Source: Paulownia fortunei
Lineage: Eukaryota > Streptophyta > Magnoliopsida > Lamiales > Paulowniaceae
Direction of reading: 5' to 3'
Length of the DNA: 64,000 nucleotides
Assembly (NCBI GenBank): GCA_019321725.1
Contig: CM033121.1
Coordinates: 6,386,001-6,450,000 of the forward strand
A program made the translations under genes and the position numbers. How positions within the stretch are numbered: position 1 is the first letter of the stretch; each line of letters opens with the position of its first letter. The notes under the pieces were generated by a model. That model was given only the letters and a program-made list of their open reading frames with translations, was not told the origin of the DNA and did no database searches. Positions 39,837 to 51,942 of the stretch are shown here, piece by piece.

Positions 39837-40444
39837 TTGTTGTTAGCTATGACATAATATTACTTTAGAGGGCCTTAATGAGTATTCATTGTATCATTTC
39901 AGTCTATGGAAAAGAAAAGAGTTTAAAAAATTAATTTATGAGTGAATAAGTTAACAAGCCAATAAAATCTAGATCAAACGGTGAAATCATATTTTACAGT
40001 TGCTTGTTGGTAATATTAATTGTTTATAGTAATTGATTTTTATTATTAATATTTTAAATATAATGATACATGTAATAATGAGTAAATCAATAAACAGAAG
40101 TAGAAGTCACCTAATTGATTACTTGATTATCAGTACATATAATCTAACACTTTTTCTTTGAAAAATGAATAATTCAATTAAAATAAGTAGAAGACACTTA
40201 ATTAATTATTAATTATTGATATTCCAAACGTAAAATATAATAATTTTTAAAAAGAATAAGACAATAAGTCACCAAAAATGATAGAAACCTTATAAATAAA
40301 TAAATAAAAGGAAAGGAAATTATAAGATTTAACCGACTTAAAGAACATAAACCTCCAAAGCCCAAACTGGATAAACTACTTGCAAAGGTGAAGAGAACAA
40401 GAAATCTTCTCGAAGCTAAATTCTCTGCAGATCATCCGAGCACA

Positions 40445-43400
40445 ATGTAAGAATTAAGAAATCATTACTTCAACCATTTATTTCTATTCTGATGTATGCT
40501 AATTACTATTATTTTTTCTTTGCTCGGAAAAAGGAAGGCGTCAATTAAACGGCCACCGACTACGGATGCTGAAATTGAGCTGGATCGTGAGCCAACCCTT
40601 CAAGAAATCGTCAACGTAAAGGTAATTTTGTTTTTCTTTTTTCTTTTTTCTTTTTTTGGGTGGGGGGTGGGGGGGACATTTGTTTTATTTATTTATTTGA
40701 ATTTTGGCCAGTGATTGCTTTTAGTTGATGTAAGTATTGGTTTTTTGGAGGTTGGGGACATTTATTTATTGATTGCTTAATCGTTTATTCAGTTAACGGA
40801 GAGCGGGGAAAAGGAGCGATTGAAGGAGCTGTTAAGAGAAAGGCTTGTAGAATGTGGCTGGAGAGATGAGATGAAAGCCCTTTGCAGGTTTCTATTTTGC
40901 CTCTTTTGTTTTTTAAATCCTTATAATGTAATTATCATTATTGTTTGGTCTGATTTGGAGCAGGAATAACTGAAACGAATAAATTTGATATTTTGATTGT
41001 TTGAAATTCTGCCTGCACAGTGTTCGGTATGGAAGAATTGGGGTTTGGGAATTGAAATCCATATACTACCGTCCAAATTTGTGTAGATTTTTACGAATTC
41101 CAATTCTATAAGCTTAACTCTTTGGATCCAAATGCACTGTTAGTGAATCATCTGCAATCGGATGAACATGTAAATTTTTAGGAGCAACTCAATCTTTTTT
41201 GCTGATCTACATCGATTAAGTTACAAAGACTAATGCTACCTAACACCAACTCAGGTGTTATTGACTTTCAATGACTAGTTCTTACCAATTTGTTGGTTGG
41301 ATAAAACTATTGCGGTCTTTATTTGTGATAAACCTATTTTATCATTCTTATTGGTTATATAGCTATTCTTTTAGAGAACAGAAGGGAGATTGGAATTCCT
41401 TTTGATGAATAAAGCGAAGGTCTCTGGACTGGGGGAGTTAATCATGATTACTTTTACGAGGGCAATTAGCAAAATGTGGGATGTTCGATGCTTGTCAACA
41501 CCCCACCCTCCACCCCGGGCGCGCCTCTTCAATTTCTTTTTTTTGTTTTTTTCGTTTTTCCCTGGTTCTGGTCCTATAATAGATTCTAGATTCTCTTGCG
41601 CTCTTAATGCATTAATTGCTTGAAAATACGTCTGCAATTTATTTGACAAGGGAGTTTGCAAGGAAGAAGGGAAGGAATAATGTAACTGTTGACGAGCTTG
41701 TCAACGTCATAACCCAAAAGGAAGAGGTGGGTTTCTTCGCTATTCATTTGTACTTCATGAATTATTGATTTGTTTCTTAAACGTCATGGATTTTGTTTTT
41801 ATCTTCGATTTTTTGTGCCTTCTTTGTGCTGCTGCACCCATTGTTATTCTGTGATTTTAGTTTTAATTGCTAATTACCTATATGCTTTGATTTGTTAGTA
41901 CAGGAGTCATATCGATAGGATTGAATTAGTATAGTCTATCCCTGTGAACATTTCCTTCAAGCGTATTTTGAGGACCAATGTACTTTATCGTGAATATGTA
42001 GTCCACAAAACTTCTAGATTCTTATAATCTACACAAATTTAAAAGCATAGAGGCTTCTAAATGCAAGGGAACTTGTTGACACACTTTAACTCATGAACAA
42101 TCAATAGAGGGAGAGAGAGCTTAGATATATTCTTATCTGATATTTCGCATAAATTCAAATGTCTACGACTTTATTATAGAGTTGGTGGGCCCACCAAATT
42201 TCTTTTGTTAGTAGGGGTGTGTACATATCGATTATTGTTTTTTTTTGGTGCTGATATAATAGTTGACCGCAGTAAAAACATATTAAAGGGTGGGTGAAAT
42301 GAATAAATAAGAACAGGGAAAGAAGAATTCAACTAGTTGCCATGTGGTAAGATTAATTCTTTTCTTTGGAGTGATCTCTCTATTTTGCGCAGTTAAAGCG
42401 ATGGAAAAATATTGCAAAGATTATCCAAACTTTCAAAATATGGTGGAAATAGCAGAGGATGATTGCGAAAAAGTTTGATTGTTACTTATATAATCGATTC
42501 TTCTTGGCAAATACTTATTAATAAAAAATACTTGCAACCCCACTGGTTACTACTGGACTCATCCCTGATGTTAGTTTGTTTTAGTTATGGACTAAGAAAC
42601 ACCCCCCCAGGGTACACGGTACATGTCGGGCATATGCACATTTTGGACATGCTTAGAACGCACTTGAACTTTTATCAACTTTTACAGATACACTGCGGAC
42701 AAGTTAGAATGCATCAGTGATATTTTAAGGGCAGCTTGGGACATATTCAAAGACGCTTTGCAGTGGAAATTTGATTATCAAATGTACAAAAAAAGGGGAT
42801 TAAAATATTATAGGATGACTTGGGTCCAAACAATGAAACTCATTTTTTCGTCCATGTATAGGCCACTTCTGTAAATTTCATACGGGGGAAAATGTTCAAA
42901 TAACTTAAAAGTGGAAAAGAATACTCTCCCAAGACTTGGTGGTCTGTTCATCTGCTGTTAATGTGCTTTGTTGAATTCCATCCTTTGTTGATTTATATCT
43001 TATTTGTTCATTTAACTTCAAACCCCTAATCTACTCTTATTTTCTTATTCTATTGTATAATCATTGAACCATGTTCCACTCTTGGCTTAAATTTTTTGTA
43101 TTCAGTCTGTCGCTAACGCTTCATATCATAATCTTTTATAAATGCTGTGGCTATGTGGTCATTTCTGTGCTTCTCTGCTTTTCACATATGAGCATCTCTC
43201 TCTCTCTAACAAAGAGTGCAATTTTAAAGATCGAGGGTTCCTCAAAAGGCAATTGAAAAAGTTGGGTATGTCAGTTTGTCTCGAAATGAAATATGTTAAG
43301 ATAATTTTTTGATTATATCAAATTGATTTCATGTTGATACCAACATCTGTTACTCTGCAATAACTAATAAGTAATGAATATGAACAGAGTTAAAGATAAA

Positions 43401-45417
43401 CTTTCTTGCTATCTGTACTTTTTGAAAGTTTTTTGGGGAATTCTCGTTCTTGGCTGAACGAAGTAAGATTTGATGATGATTTTCTGGAGAAATCAATTAT
43501 ATCTTACCTGTTCACACCTTTTTGAACTGGAAAGATTAGAAGGCCACATTTAACCTACCATTGTGCTTCCTCTGTCTCTCACTCGTGGATAGATTTAAAC
43601 AAGTAAACAGATTATGGCTCGTAAACAGTTTCTGTAGAAATTAGTATTTGTGATATAGGGATGATCTCAGTTCATTGAAACATTTCTTTTCTGGGAACCC
43701 TTGTTTACATTTGAATCTCGGTTAACTAGCAAGGTTTAAGTGTGATACTCTTTACTGCTGCTCTGTTTTTGTAGAAGAAGACAACATTATCCACTAAACT
43801 ACTACATCTTCTGTCATGCCTCTTACCAGCCATGAACATTTTTGGCTGGAATCCCTATGAAAAGAGCTGCCATAAGTCCAAGGCATGTTGCAATCTGGGT
43901 GAAGCTCCCATAAGTGCCCCTCACAAAAGCTGGTGAAACCTGCTTAAAATACATGATACATAATCCAGAAACAAGTTCTGACAGCAGACAGACAAGTCAT
44001 TGAATGACTTTCTCTGCACATAAAGATGGCTGTCAGGGTTTATACCTCTGACACATAGAGAGCTGCAACAGGAGGACCAAGACCCATCCCAGTTCCAACA
44101 AAGAACCTACCAAGAAGCATACCCTCCAGACCACTTGTTGTGGCACTGAGAGTTTAATAAAGAAACTTCAAGTTACAAATTAAAAAATATTCCGGTAAGA
44201 TTAATAGTTCATCCTCTCACAACAACCTAATTATCAAGCAGTTCCTATATCCTTCCACCTCTAATTAGCTCTAAATGCCCTTACCAGCAATATTCTTATA
44301 GTTTTCTTGTTTTATTTATTTAGCACTACATTTTGCTCCACCGTGGCCTTGTGATAATTCCATTTTGTTTGATTTTCAATGCTTTAGTTATGACCATGCT
44401 TGGACAATGGCAAAGCGAAGCATGAGATGATGAGTAAAGAAAATCTAGGAAGTGGTTGGATTTGTTTGGGTGTTTTGGGGGAAGTGTTTTGGGAGAATGT
44501 GTTTTCAATGAATGTATTGGAAAATGTGATGTATTAGGAGAGAAATGTACCAGAGAACGTAATGTGTGTTTGGTTTTATTGTGAGAGAATGAATTGTGAA
44601 TCAAAATGATTGTTGGAAACAAAAACAACATTCAGCTAGTGTTTTGTTCCCAAAAGAAGTGTTGATGACAACATTCAGCACTGAAAACTGAACATACCCA
44701 GCTCTTATAGCATTTATGATTTTCTTTTTGGGATAAAGCTCAAGTTATATATCTTATGAGGATGTGGCATACTTACAAATTGGGACATCTTTGCTATACA
44801 GGAATTGAGACCTTCAATTGGAATTACACATTGTTTTATCGAATATGAGTAGATTTTATGCAAACTTTAATTGTAAAGGTCTGGTTTTTTGTGGAAAATT
44901 AAAAATATTTAATTGGCCATAGAAACAAATTTACAACATATGATAGCTCATACAAAACACAAGCCAATAAACACGAATGACTTCAGATACTTTCTGCGGA
45001 ACTTGCATAAAGCTTTTGTAAATTGATGCATGTTAACTTACCTTGTTTCAGTATATTTTAAAAGTTTTAAGAGTTTCTTTTCAATCTGGTAATAAGGATT
45101 CTACAATTGGGTTCAACAAAGTCATTGGCTGACAACTCAGAGTCCAGGCTCATCATATTATACAAATGATGATCAAATCTTTTAGGGTACACCAAATAGT
45201 TAGAAGCATCAAAGATTATTCCCTCATATTATTCAAGTGCTTGGTGATGACTTCTTGTCATTTGTATGAGACCAAGTTATCATTGCATGGTTTACTTTTG
45301 TCTTGCTTTGATCTTATGAAACATTTGATGTTTCTATATGCAGCTTCTGTCCCTGATTCAGTAAAAGCAGAAATGTTGCAGCGAATTCGTTCCTTTCTTG
45401 CATCAACTGCTCTTTGA
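40445..45417 (+). CDS. ENY2: Transcription and mRNA export factor ENY2 (SUS1 homologue), five exons, start codon split by an intron
   Basis: Coding exons: 40445-40446 (the bases AT), 40534-40621, 40793-40887, 41651-41730, 45344-45417; 112 residues, close to the known plant length. ENY2/Sus1 is a small helical protein shared by the SAGA deubiquitination module and the TREX-2 mRNA export complex in the nucleus. Recognisable parts: [65 protein letters not shown] and [15 protein letters not shown]. Splicing AAT|GTAAGA to AAAAAG|GAAGGC forms ATG-AAG, giving the plant-type MK N-terminus. Without that splice the exon 1 ATG is followed at once by TAA. An alternative in-frame ATG at 40496 would add 13 residues in place of the initiator Met. 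The exon 4 donor (GTTTCT at 41731) is weak; the stronger GTGGGT at 41727 would break the frame. The last intron is 3613 bases. Family certain; first exon and exon 4 donor less so. Confidence 0.88.
41731..45343 (+). other. Unusually long last intron of ENY2
   Basis: 3.6 kb intron in a 112-residue gene. It holds the antisense transporter exons (43827-44145), a G-rich patch at 44450-44490 on the plus strand, and otherwise unidentified sequence. The acceptor is TTTCTATATGCAG at 45343. Confidence 0.75.
43827..44145 (-). pseudogene. Plastidic glucose transporter (sugar porter MFS) fragment, two exons, inside ENY2 intron
   Basis: On the minus strand, exon A (44145-44046) encodes [15 protein letters not shown] followed by [18 protein letters not shown]. 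Exon B (43939-43827) encodes [19 protein letters not shown] followed by [19 protein letters not shown]. Together they match a central transmembrane part of the plant 'probable plastidic glucose transporter' group (pGlcT2/SGB1-like), carriers of the chloroplast inner envelope. Both exons are open and have clean splice signals (acceptors CTCTCAG and TTAAGCAG, donors GAG|GTATAA and CTG|GTAAGA), with a 106-base intron between. I found no exons for the other parts of the roughly 500-residue transporter nearby. It is best read as a gene fragment, duplicated or captured without loss of introns, that has not yet accumulated stops. Confidence 0.8.
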
Positions 45418-46070
45418 TGCGATAGAACTTTTACAAGTGACAGCGTGTGATTGAAGAGATGCCTTGACGACAAAATAGATGAAGACATATACCCTGCCCT
45501 CTGGAGTTCATAGGAATGAGCTCTGTAGACACATGAGTTCCTAATAGAATTTTGATGTTGCATTTGAGGATGAATGGCTGTTCTCTGTTGCTGCCCAAGG
45601 ATTTGAAAAAACATTCTCCAATATATCTATCAAGATCACTCAAATGATACATTAGGAAAACATTGAAGAATGTCGCCTAAGCTGATGTTGGGCTTGTCGA
45701 TTGAGCTGTTCCTAGATGCTGCCGTTATTCATTTATCGTTTTCTTTCATTCGAGCTTTGATTATTGAACAAACATATTATATTGTTAGTACATGATATCT
45801 TTCTTTAGACAACAGTATTGGAGGTGACTAAATTGTCTTTAGGGTTGATGTTCTTGAGAAGCAACAGCACTTCTCAACTACTGAGGAATGTAATTGGTAG
45901 CTAAAGATGATATTGGCTGTCACAGAGAGGTGCATGTTATACTTTGGCCATCTCCATTAAGTTGAGAAATAAAGATAATATCATAGTACAACAAGTGGAA
46001 AAAAAGAGGAGAGCTTTGCGGCTGATGCACAAAACTAGCATGATATTGGCTAATTCATGCTTAAGAACTT
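45418..46070. other. ENY2 3' flank
   Basis: Less AT-rich than the following DNA and probably including the 3' untranslated region. The 118-codon and 73-codon minus-strand frames here have no family features and are taken as chance. Confidence 0.5.
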
Positions 46071-46073
46071 TGT

Positions 46074-46199
46074 TTGAGCTTGGAATTACTTTCCAAATGA
46101 ATTTTTAGATATTAAAAGTACATTTTAAAATTTTATTTGAGCTTGGAATTACTTTTCAAATGAATTTTTAGATATTAAAAGTACATTTTAAAATTTTAT
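46074..46199. repeat. 63-bp tandem duplication
   Basis: TTGAGCTTGGAATTACTTTC and the following AAATGAATTTTTAGATATT begin at 46074 and again, with one substitution, at 46137; exactly two copies. Confidence 0.9.
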
Positions 46200-47260
46200 A
46201 GGTGGTTGGTGGTTTATATTGAATTAACTTTTAGAATAAATCTTATTCTAAAAAGTTCATTCTAAGAAATGAGAATAGGTAATTTTTAAAATTCATTTTC
46301 TGTATTTTTATTTAGAGGTTATTAAAAAATTGGTATTTTTTTATTTTATTCCCTCTCTTTCTATCTAAATTACCCATATTAACCTCATTATAATATTTTT
46401 TTACATTGAAAGCTCTTTAAAACGGCATTCATCTTTTTAAAATTTTACACAAGTACAAATCAAAAAATTTTATTGTTCAACTTCTTTTTATTTTTTGGGT
46501 TGTACACCTTTATTAGTTAAAGGATATCATTAATTAATTAAAATTAAGATAATTTTTAGTTAAATAAAACTACAAACTTATTTTATTATATAGTTAAATT
46601 TGCAAACTCATTTTATTATACAATATGTATTTCATGCACTATTTTTTTTATGAGCGGCATTTTTTCTAATTTGATATTATATGTAATTTTGCTTATTTGA
46701 ATCATGTCATGTATTCTTCTTTTTCAATTAAAATTTTCAAATTCATTTACTCTACTTCTAATAGTAATATTATATTTTTGAAAAAATAGTATTAGAATAG
46801 TTGTTGATTTCAATTATTTAAAAATTAAAACATCAATCTTTGAAGAGAAAATGAAACTATGAGTTAGTACTTTTTACATTAATTTGATTTGCTAATTTTA
46901 TCTGACAAGCTCCAAAAAAATATAAAATTAATAATTAATAAAAAATATAATATTATAACTTACTAAAGTATTGTTAAAATAAATATACAACGATTTGAGG
47001 ATTCATATTTCACATAACAAATTTTTAATATAAGTAGAAGAAATATTATTAAATACATGTTAAAAATGCACTTTTCAATTAGTTTAACAAATATAGTTGC
47101 GTGAGAATAATGAACTTATAGTTTTAAAATACTTTTTTGAAATAATTTTTACAAAATATATATTAATAATAAAAAATAATTTCTAAAAAAATATTTAATG
47201 AAAAATAAATTTTTATTATAAAAGTGTCCCCAAAAACATACGTTTAGCATTTAGTAACGA
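46200..47260. other. AT-rich stretch, possible transposable-element remnant
   Basis: It begins beside the duplication and ends near CCCCAAAAACATACGTTTAG, a terminus type similar to the MITE-like element at 37297-37620. No coding capacity. Classification is a guess. Confidence 0.35.
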
Positions 47261-48144
47261 AAATAGAATGTTGAAGCTTCATAATCCTTGTTTCCAAATA
47301 TTCTTCAGATTATTTCTAATAGAGCATATCTAATTATGGCAATGATAACTGACAAAAGAAGTGGGGTTCCTTGCCTTGTTAAAAGCAATGCAAAATGTAT
47401 TTCCAGCTTTCACTTTTGTGCTTCGTGGCCAGCCTATCAATTCCACTCCTACACCCTATGCAATTCAAGCTTCTTCTTTTAACCTTTTTAGTACAATACC
47501 TGTCAGTTTTTCTGTGGGCGAGGAATGTGTTCTTTTTCTATATTTTTTTTTTGGACACCTATGATTTTTCATTTCAACACATATATTTCACTCTTAACAT
47601 AAATTTCCGACCAAAAAATACAAACAATATTGCTCTCTTGACTATAGATTGAGGAATAATTGAAATATGACCCTCAAACTTATTTATTTATAATTTTAAC
47701 ACAACCCGTTTAATTATTTATAGGGAGAATTTGGCATGGTAACAATTTCCCTTCTGGCTACAAGATGAGGGACTCATTACAATTCATAAAAATTACACTT
47801 TGGTTGCTAAAAATAAGATTCATAAATTTTGACATGGTTCTTTGAGTTTATTACAATAATTTCATAAACCAGAATAAATTAATGAATTATGAGCTAATGC
47901 ATAGTATTAGCCATAACTCAGAATCTTTTTAGGCATAATATTTTAAATGAAAAATGAATAGTAGCTATGTGTTCTGCACTTATTCCACCAGCCAGCAACT
48001 TTCTCTTAATGGCAAGAAGTGGGTATCAGGCTGGCAGATTCAAGGGAACACCTTTACATTAGTGGAAAGGAATCTCATGAGAAGATATCAGCAGTGCCAG
48101 TTTTCCCAATCTTAATTTTTCATAGGTGCACCAAGATTTATTTA

Positions 48145-48185
<41 letters not shown>

Positions 48186-48605
48186 CAAGGCTTGTGTGTG
48201 CTCATATGGATTAAATTATTGAAAGATTTGGACATAATCTTCCACTTAATTACGGACTTCTTTGGTTCCTATCCAAGGAGATGCTCCCAGAAGCACCAAG
48301 TAAGATAATTATGTATCTATCAAAAAAAGATTGCTTGCTTTTTAAGATCTGAATTATGTATCAGATATCAGGGATATCATGAGGTTTAGCTCAAATGAAC
48401 GTGGAAGGCTAAAATCCTATAATTATTAGGTTTAGGGTCAGATTTTCACCAAAAAATATAGGAACTTTTTTGATACTCCTTTCTTATATGTAGTTTCATA
48501 CATTATTATTCATTGTATTTGATTCTGATATACTAAAATGATGTACACAAGAACAAAGCCATGAATTATAACTTTAAATACTAGTCAGATTTTTAAAAAG
48601 ATAAA
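47261..48605. other. Intergenic, no gene recognised
   Basis: Overlapping plus-strand frames at 47288-47652 are short and lack family features. A TA microsatellite lies at about 48149-48178. The rest is unclassified spacer. Confidence 0.5.
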
Positions 48606-48608
48606 ATT

Positions 48609-48770
48609 GTAACTTTATATATATATATATATATATACATAACTTGGGGGTGGGGGGGGGGGTGAGAGTGGGGGAAGGTACCTTCCTCCCCACCCTCCCT
48701 CCCTCTTTGTGAAATAATAAAGATGTTGTGATGGTCCCAAATCCAATTTAACTCAACTCTTTAATCGGTG

Positions 48771-48830
<60 letters not shown>

Positions 48831-48948
48831 ACTTGGGGGTGTGGGGGGGGGGTAGGGTGGGGGGAAGGTACCTCCCTCCCTCCTTGTGAAATAATAGAGA
48901 TGTTGTGATGGCCCCAAATCCAATTTAACTCAACTCTTTAATTGGTGG
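48609..48948. repeat. Tandem duplication with TA runs and G-runs, period about 195
   Basis: Each copy runs: TA repeat, ATAACTTGGGGGTG, a long G-run, GGGGGAAGGTACC, a CCTCCCTCC block, TTGTGAAATAATA, GATGTTGTGATGG, and CCAATTTAACTCAACTCTTT AAT(C/T)GGTGGT. Copy 1 spans about 48609-48768, copy 2 about 48785-48948. A GT-then-TA microsatellite at 48768-48830 joins them. Confidence 0.85.
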
Positions 48949-50544
48949 TATTGATATGATTTTTAACATATCATGAAGTGCTGCTTTAATTCTTGCATAG
49001 CCATTAAGCTACCAAGTAATTGGAGTTAGTGGGAGGCTTTTAAATTAACTAAAATTGTAGCCAATAGCCATCGCTTTTATAAAGTTGTGTGTAATAATAG
49101 TAATGAAAATAAAGGGGGAAGAAAGTGATAATTCGCGGATAGAAGTTGGACACGCATCTCCTTTCTTTTTTATTATGAAATTATTTACAGATGGATATTT
49201 AATAAATATATAATATTTACATGACATGCTACCATCAACCTAAAAATTGAATCATATTGGATACTTTTTTGATTGTTTGATCAAATGGGAGTAGATATGA
49301 CATATATTAGGAATGTGGCCGTGCATGATTCATGGATATTATTAAATACTCTGTTTAGCGTTATTTTTGATATTTTGGGGGGAAAAAATGTATTTTGGAT
49401 AAATTGGATTAGACAAAATTTGGAGAATGAGTTCGTGTATGTTTTATGGAGAAAAAAATAATATGAAGTATTTTAAAAGATATTTTTAATTTTAGATATT
49501 TTTTCAATTATTAATTTTAACTGCATATGTCTTGTTAATGTTATTTTTTTTAATTAATGGGGGTATAATGGTCTTTGATATGCTACATTCGACGGATAAT
49601 ATACTGGATGTATGGATTGCAGACAAATATCTCATTTCTTATCAAATGTGACGCTTGTCCATCATTTAAACACTCGATATTGGGTATAATATGAATATTA
49701 TTGGATATAATAAAATATATAATTAATTAATTAAAATAATAATTAATAAGTATTTTAAAAGAATGAAAACATGTGTCCACAAAACAATCCTCAAACAAAT
49801 TTTCTTCTGTGGAAGAAGAAAAATATTTTAAAAAATAGAACCAAACAAAGCCAAAATTTTCCATAGCAAGTTAATTTCTAAATTATACATATGAATATTT
49901 ATTCTTTATACTTACCTTAAAAAGGATGAATCGGGATTGTTTTTTGACTTGCAGAACAAAAGGACAAAATGTCAAAAAGTAGTACGGACAAGGGATTGCT
50001 TAGTCATGTCCTTGAGCATGTTTTCTGAATTCCTTTTTTTTTTTTTGACTAAACCCTAGGAATTTTAATAAATTAAAAATATATTTGATTTTTTTTCTTA
50101 AAATACAATGATATTAGTGAAAGTTTTATTTCATAGAAACACAAATTCCTCTTAAAAATGTGGTTTGTAATCAAAATTTTGGACAAGAAGATTCTTATGC
50201 TTACATTTTACAGTGGTAAAAATCATTATGATATTTGAGGTTTGTCAATAATGTGAAATGGGTATATGAGTTTTTAAAAATGTTCTAATTGGAACCATAA
50301 TTTGTCTTAAATACCAAATTTGTTTATATTGGATGGACTGCATTCAATTCTCTATCCTTTTTTTTTTAATGTGGTAAATATACCCTTCTTATCTCCACTT
50401 CAATTTTAATTATACATATAATTTTTTTAAAAAAATATTTAAAATTGATTATTTGTATATTTTTCATAATGTATTTAATTTGATTAAAGGAGTTTAGTCG
50501 AGGAGTAACAGTTAATTTGATTCATAATGTATATACTAATCAAT
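48949..50544. other. Intergenic, no gene seen
   Basis: AT-rich spacer. The small open frame at 49273-49461 has no recognisable features. No clear repeat ends. Confidence 0.5.
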
Positions 50545-51110
50545 ATTTTTAAAATTAGATTGGACCAATCGTTCAACCGAGAACCGGATGTCGATCCGAT
50601 CCGATTATGCCCAAAAACCATTTAATCGGTTTGACCGACCTAGGCTTCAGCGGTAGTACTATGGCTGAAGGTGCTCCCAGTTTGTAGTAAGAGTTTGATC
50701 AGCTATGATTTATTGAATCTCTGCCTGATGAGTATTTTATTGGGATTTTAAGGTCTGGTGGTAAGTACATGTTTAGGAGGTGCATTTCTTGGTTCTATAT
50801 TCAGCGGTTGGATCGATTTTAATCTTTTTTTTTTATAAATATTTAAATTTGATATTTTGTTATATTTATATGATTATTTGAATTTTGTGTTTTGTTATAT
50901 GTTTTTTATGTAGTTATTTATTTATTTTTATATTTAAAATATATTGCATAATAATTAATTTATTATATTATCATTTTACATAATAAAATAATAAAATATA
51001 ATTAATTTTTATTAAATCGGTGCGATCGTCGGTTGAACCAATCCGACCGATTGAATCGCTAATTAACAAGACCTGTTTGATCATCGATCTAATTATGAAA
51101 ACATTGATAC
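50545..51110 (-). repeat. Dispersed repeat family R1, copy 2 (inverted, with an internal insertion)
   Basis: On the minus strand this follows the copy at 61890-62305: GGTTGAACCAATCCGACCG end, TTTTGTTATATTTATATG / GAATTTTGTGTTTTGTTATA core, and CCGATCCGATT words at the other end. About 150 bases at 50650-50810 are absent from the other copies and look like an insertion. Non-coding. Confidence 0.65.
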
Positions 51111-51340
51111 AAATATAAAAATATTCATATTTAAGCACAGAAATTAAAACTATTTATAGTTAATGAAAGAGATTAAAACTAAAACGTGATGATGTAGAGA
51201 GATTAATCTGGAATTCATATTGACGATGTGATATTTAAATTTAATTTTTAAAAAATAAGATTTAAGAAAAGCAGTAAAGTGGATAAGAGATACGAGTCAT
51301 TTAATATATAATAGTAAATTTATGTTAAAATTGATTAAAT
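51111..51340. other. Left flank of the MULE
   Basis: AT-rich spacer leading to the element. No gene and no clear target-site duplication seen against the right flank. Confidence 0.5.
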
Positions 51341-51374
51341 ACCGTGGAACGGTGTGGTGTTAAAAATATAAGTG

Positions 51375-51552
51375 AAAGCGCAAGTGGTGGTTGCGATTTT
51401 AATTCGAAAGCGCAACTCCCGTTTGCGTTTTCAAAATTTATTTATTTTTTTTACTGATTAAAGGCGCAATAGTAACTTGCGCCTTTTGAAAGCGCAACCC
51501 TAAATTGCGCTTTCAGTTTGAAGGCGGAAGTTACTATTGCGCCTTCAAATTT
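51375..51552. repeat. Left-end palindrome cluster of the MULE (GCGCAA hairpins)
   Basis: Successive short inverted repeats: AAAGCGCAAG...TTGCG, AAAGCGCAACTCCCGTTTGCG, AAAGGCGCAATAGTAACTTG then CGCCTTT, GAAAGCGCAACC..TTGCGCTTTC, and GAAGGCGGAAG...TTGCGCCTTC. The third and fifth units are also inverted copies of each other. Confidence 0.85.
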
Positions 51553-51696
51553 TAATATATATTTTTTAAATATATATATATATATATATATATTTATATT
51601 TACTTTATATATAATTAATATATAAATTTGTGGGAGTGGAGAAATAAGGAGTGAGGTGTAATTAAGGGTGATTGATATTTTATACATATATTTTAG

Positions 51697-51740
<44 letters not shown>

Positions 51741-51942
51741 TTAGGTAAATATTTTTTATATAATAATAAATAACATAAAGTTATGTTGTTTATTTTTTTT
51801 ACTTCAGTATATGTATGTAAATATTTTAATAAAAATAATAACAATACTATTTTTATTTCATAAATCAAACAAATAATTTTTTTGAATAATAATTACAGTA
51901 TTGAATTTAAAAGTTTTGAAAAATACAAGAATAAAAAAAATA

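Noticed and set aside
45166..45343. Upstream extension of the last ENY2 exon
   Set aside because: Intron read-through; the acceptor at 45343 gives the conserved [10 protein letters not shown] junction.
49273..49461. 62-codon open frame
   Set aside because: AT-biased composition, no family features, no neighbouring exons.
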